Of a stretch of 30,141 bases of DNA, positions 28,886 through 30,141 are shown in pieces (position 1 is the first letter of the stretch; every line of letters starts with the position of its first letter). The DNA comes from JANOBJ01 sp031411575 (lineage in GTDB: Bacteria; Pseudomonadota; Gammaproteobacteria; Burkholderiales; Burkholderiaceae_C), in assembly GCA_031411575.1 (NCBI GenBank), contig JANOBJ010000281.1, positions 1-30,141 of the forward strand, in the 5' to 3' direction. The notes beneath the pieces are model-generated. The model had not been told where the DNA came from, made no database searches, and saw only the letters and a list, made by a program, of their open reading frames with translations. The translations under genes were made by a program, and so were the position numbers.

Positions 28886-29023
28886 GAAAACTTTACTTCT
28901 AAATAGCTACTAATGCTTAAATGCTAGGCAAATCAATCGGATTGAAGTGGTCTGGCCCTAAAATAGCGGGTTAACCACTAAAGCAGTACCGAGAGACTTA
29001 CTTGTCGAGGGGCTTCCACCACT
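28886..29023. other. AT-rich intergenic region before the desaturase gene
   Basis: 138 bp, distinctly AT-rich in its first half (ACTTCTAAATAGCTACTAATG). CCCTAAAATAGCGG (around 28960) contains a TAAAAT that could be a -10 box, but no good -35 lies 16-18 bases upstream. No gene is visible. Confidence 0.35.
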
Positions 29024-30141
29024 ATGTTTTTACCTGACTGGGCCGTGTTGAACGCGGCTGTTGACTGGCTCGCCAATGGTCTGTGGGACCTGAGCTGGTG
29101 GCAAATCGTGTTGTACACGCTGGTGACCACGCACATCACCATTGCCAGCGTCACCATCTACCTGCACCGCCACCAGGCGCACCGGGCGATGGATCTGCAC
29201 GCCATTCCTTCGCATTTCTTCCGTTTCTGGCTGTGGCTGGGTACCGGGCAGGTGACCAAGGAGTGGGTCTCGATTCACCGCAAGCACCACGCCAAGTGCG
29301 AAACCATCGATGACCCGCACAGCCCGCAGGCGCACGGCATCAAGAAGGTCTTCTGGCAAGGCGCCGAGCTGTACCGCGCCGAAAGCAAGAACCAGGAAAC
29401 CCTGTCCAAGTACAGCCACGGCTGCCCGAACGACTGGATCGAACGCAACGTCTACACCCGCTACAGCTGGCAGGGCGTGGGCCTAATGATGATCCTTGAT
29501 CTGACGCTGTTTGGCGCGGCCGGTCTGGCCGTGTGGGCGGTGCAGATGGCATGGATTCCCGTCACCGCGGCCGGCATCATCAACGGCATTGGCCACTACT
29601 GGGGCTACCGCAACTTTGAGGCACCCGACGCCAGCACCAACATCTCGCCCTGGGGCATCATGATTGGCGGCGAAGAGCTGCACAACAACCACCACACCTA
29701 CCCCACGTCGGCCAAGTTCTCGGTCAAGCCGTATGAATTTGACATCGGCTGGATGTACATCAGTGCGCTGGAGAAAATCGGCCTGGCCAAGGTCAAGAAG
29801 ACCCCGCCCAAGCTGCAATTCGGCGCCATCCAGCCCGTGGCGGACGAGAAGACGCTCGAAGCGCTGATCGCCAACCGCTACGAAGTGATGGCCGGCTACG
29901 CGCGCCACCTGCGTGAAGCCTGCACCCACGAGCTTGAAGCGCTCAAGGCGCGCAAGGGCGACCTGGCCGCGCTCAAGGCCTCGCGCCGCTGGATGCACCG
30001 CGACGCCGACAAGGTGCCCGCTGCTGCCCAGCCGCAACTGGCCCAGGCCCGCGCCGCGCACCCGGTGCTCGACAAGATGGTGGTCATGCGCGAAGAGCTG
30101 CGCCAGCTCTGGCTCAACACCTCGCACTCGCGCGAACAGCT
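29024..30141 (+). CDS. Membrane fatty-acid (acyl) desaturase, 3' end outside window
   Basis: 372 codons are visible without a stop. It is a di-iron integral-membrane desaturase, probably acyl-CoA or acyl-lipid delta-9 type, which introduces a cis double bond and so sets membrane fluidity. The three histidine boxes are HRHQAH (48-53), HRKHH (85-89) and HNNHH (220-224), plus His191 in NGIGHYWGYRNFE. Hydrophobic pairs lie at about 27-48, 60-78, 150-172 and 175-195. After residue 265 comes a soluble helical extension rich in Lys, Arg and Glu (ANRYEVMAGYARHLREACTHE and onward). It is longer than the core of most short delta-9 desaturases, though I recall similar tails in Burkholderiales homologues. 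The ATG at 29024 has a GAGGGG about 12 bases upstream, further than ideal. Confidence 0.9.
   Translation, partial: MFLPDWAVLNAAVDWLANGLWDLSWWQIVLYTLVTTHITIASVTIYLHRHQAHRAMDLHAIPSHFFRFWLWLGTGQVTKEWVSIHRKHHAKCETIDDPHSPQAHGIKKVFWQGAELYRAESKNQETLSKYSHGCPNDWIERNVYTRYSWQGVGLMMILDLTLFGAAGLAVWAVQMAWIPVTAAGIINGIGHYWGYRNFEAPDASTNISPWGIMIGGEELHNNHHTYPTSAKFSVKPYEFDIGWMYISALEKIGLAKVKKTPPKLQFGAIQPVADEKTLEALIANRYEVMAGYARHLREACTHELEALKARKGDLAALKASRRWMHRDADKVPAAAQPQLAQARAAHPVLDKMVVMREELRQLWLNTSHSREQ

Noticed and set aside
28690..28935. AT-rich stretch in the 3' part of the RNA methyltransferase gene and the following gap as another copy of the palindromic element
   Set aside because: The protein reads like normal family sequence, and the TAGCTACTAATG segment does not align with the TGCTA..TAGCA core or the AATGACC tail.
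1..30141. CRISPR array, retron, restriction system, prophage or toxin-antitoxin operon
   Set aside because: No regularly spaced direct repeats, reverse transcriptase, methyltransferase partner for the HNH gene, integrase or structural phage gene could be found. The HNH gene stands alone.

Overview
The window is about 30 kb of GC-rich (roughly two-thirds G+C) bacterial chromosome. Gene families, codon use and intergenic repeats all point to a betaproteobacterium of the Burkholderiales, most likely Comamonadaceae (Polaromonas, Rhodoferax or Variovorax-like). That placement is an inference from remembered families; no search was run. There are no rRNA or tRNA genes, CRISPR array, transposase or prophage that I can see. 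Coding density is high and most genes are ordinary chromosomal ones.

Layout. (1) 1-916 is the 3' part of a GspE/PilB secretion ATPase. (2) 1068-5790 is a tripartite tricarboxylate transporter (TctB, TctA, TctC) followed by a gamma-glutamyltransferase-like enzyme. (3) 5976-11974 holds two drug/metabolite transporters, an atypical short-chain dehydrogenase, a 19-residue membrane peptide, a PHB-depolymerase-like esterase, a quinone oxidoreductase and a frameshifted NUDIX gene. (4) 11978-18265, minus strand, holds a Na/Pi-cotransporter-like protein, lspA, ileS and ribF. The order ribF-ileS-lspA is the classical proteobacterial cluster for FAD synthesis, isoleucyl-tRNA charging and lipoprotein signal peptidase. 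(5) 18454-23129 holds a free-standing HNH nuclease, then three minus-strand secreted or lipoprotein genes: a DUF11 protein, a protein with a hypercharged linker, and a lipase-like lipoprotein. (6) 23317-26447 holds two acyl-CoA dehydrogenase subunits of the PimC/PimD type and yceH. (7) 26480-30141 holds purN, a DUF1653 gene, an RsmB/NOP RNA methyltransferase and the 5' part of a fatty-acid desaturase.

The most unusual feature is a dispersed family of AT-rich palindromic elements of about 45-55 bp. Five copies are visible, at 7096, 11296, 14352, 23968 and 27090. Four lie inside protein-coding genes: the dehydrogenase, the NUDIX gene, ileS and an acyl-CoA dehydrogenase. Three of these are read straight through without breaking the frame, and two use the same frame, so they add or replace protein residues much as Rickettsia palindromic elements do. 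The NUDIX copy has a core one base shorter than the others, and that single base accounts for the frameshift in that gene. The fifth copy supplies the stop codon of the DUF1653 gene.

A second, GC-rich intergenic repeat family (CCCCCTTGAGGGGG core) is present several times. It includes a near-perfect 87-bp tandem pair filling the divergent intergenic region before the RNA methyltransferase. A third inverted repeat (TTCGACAGGCTCAG type) precedes ileS.
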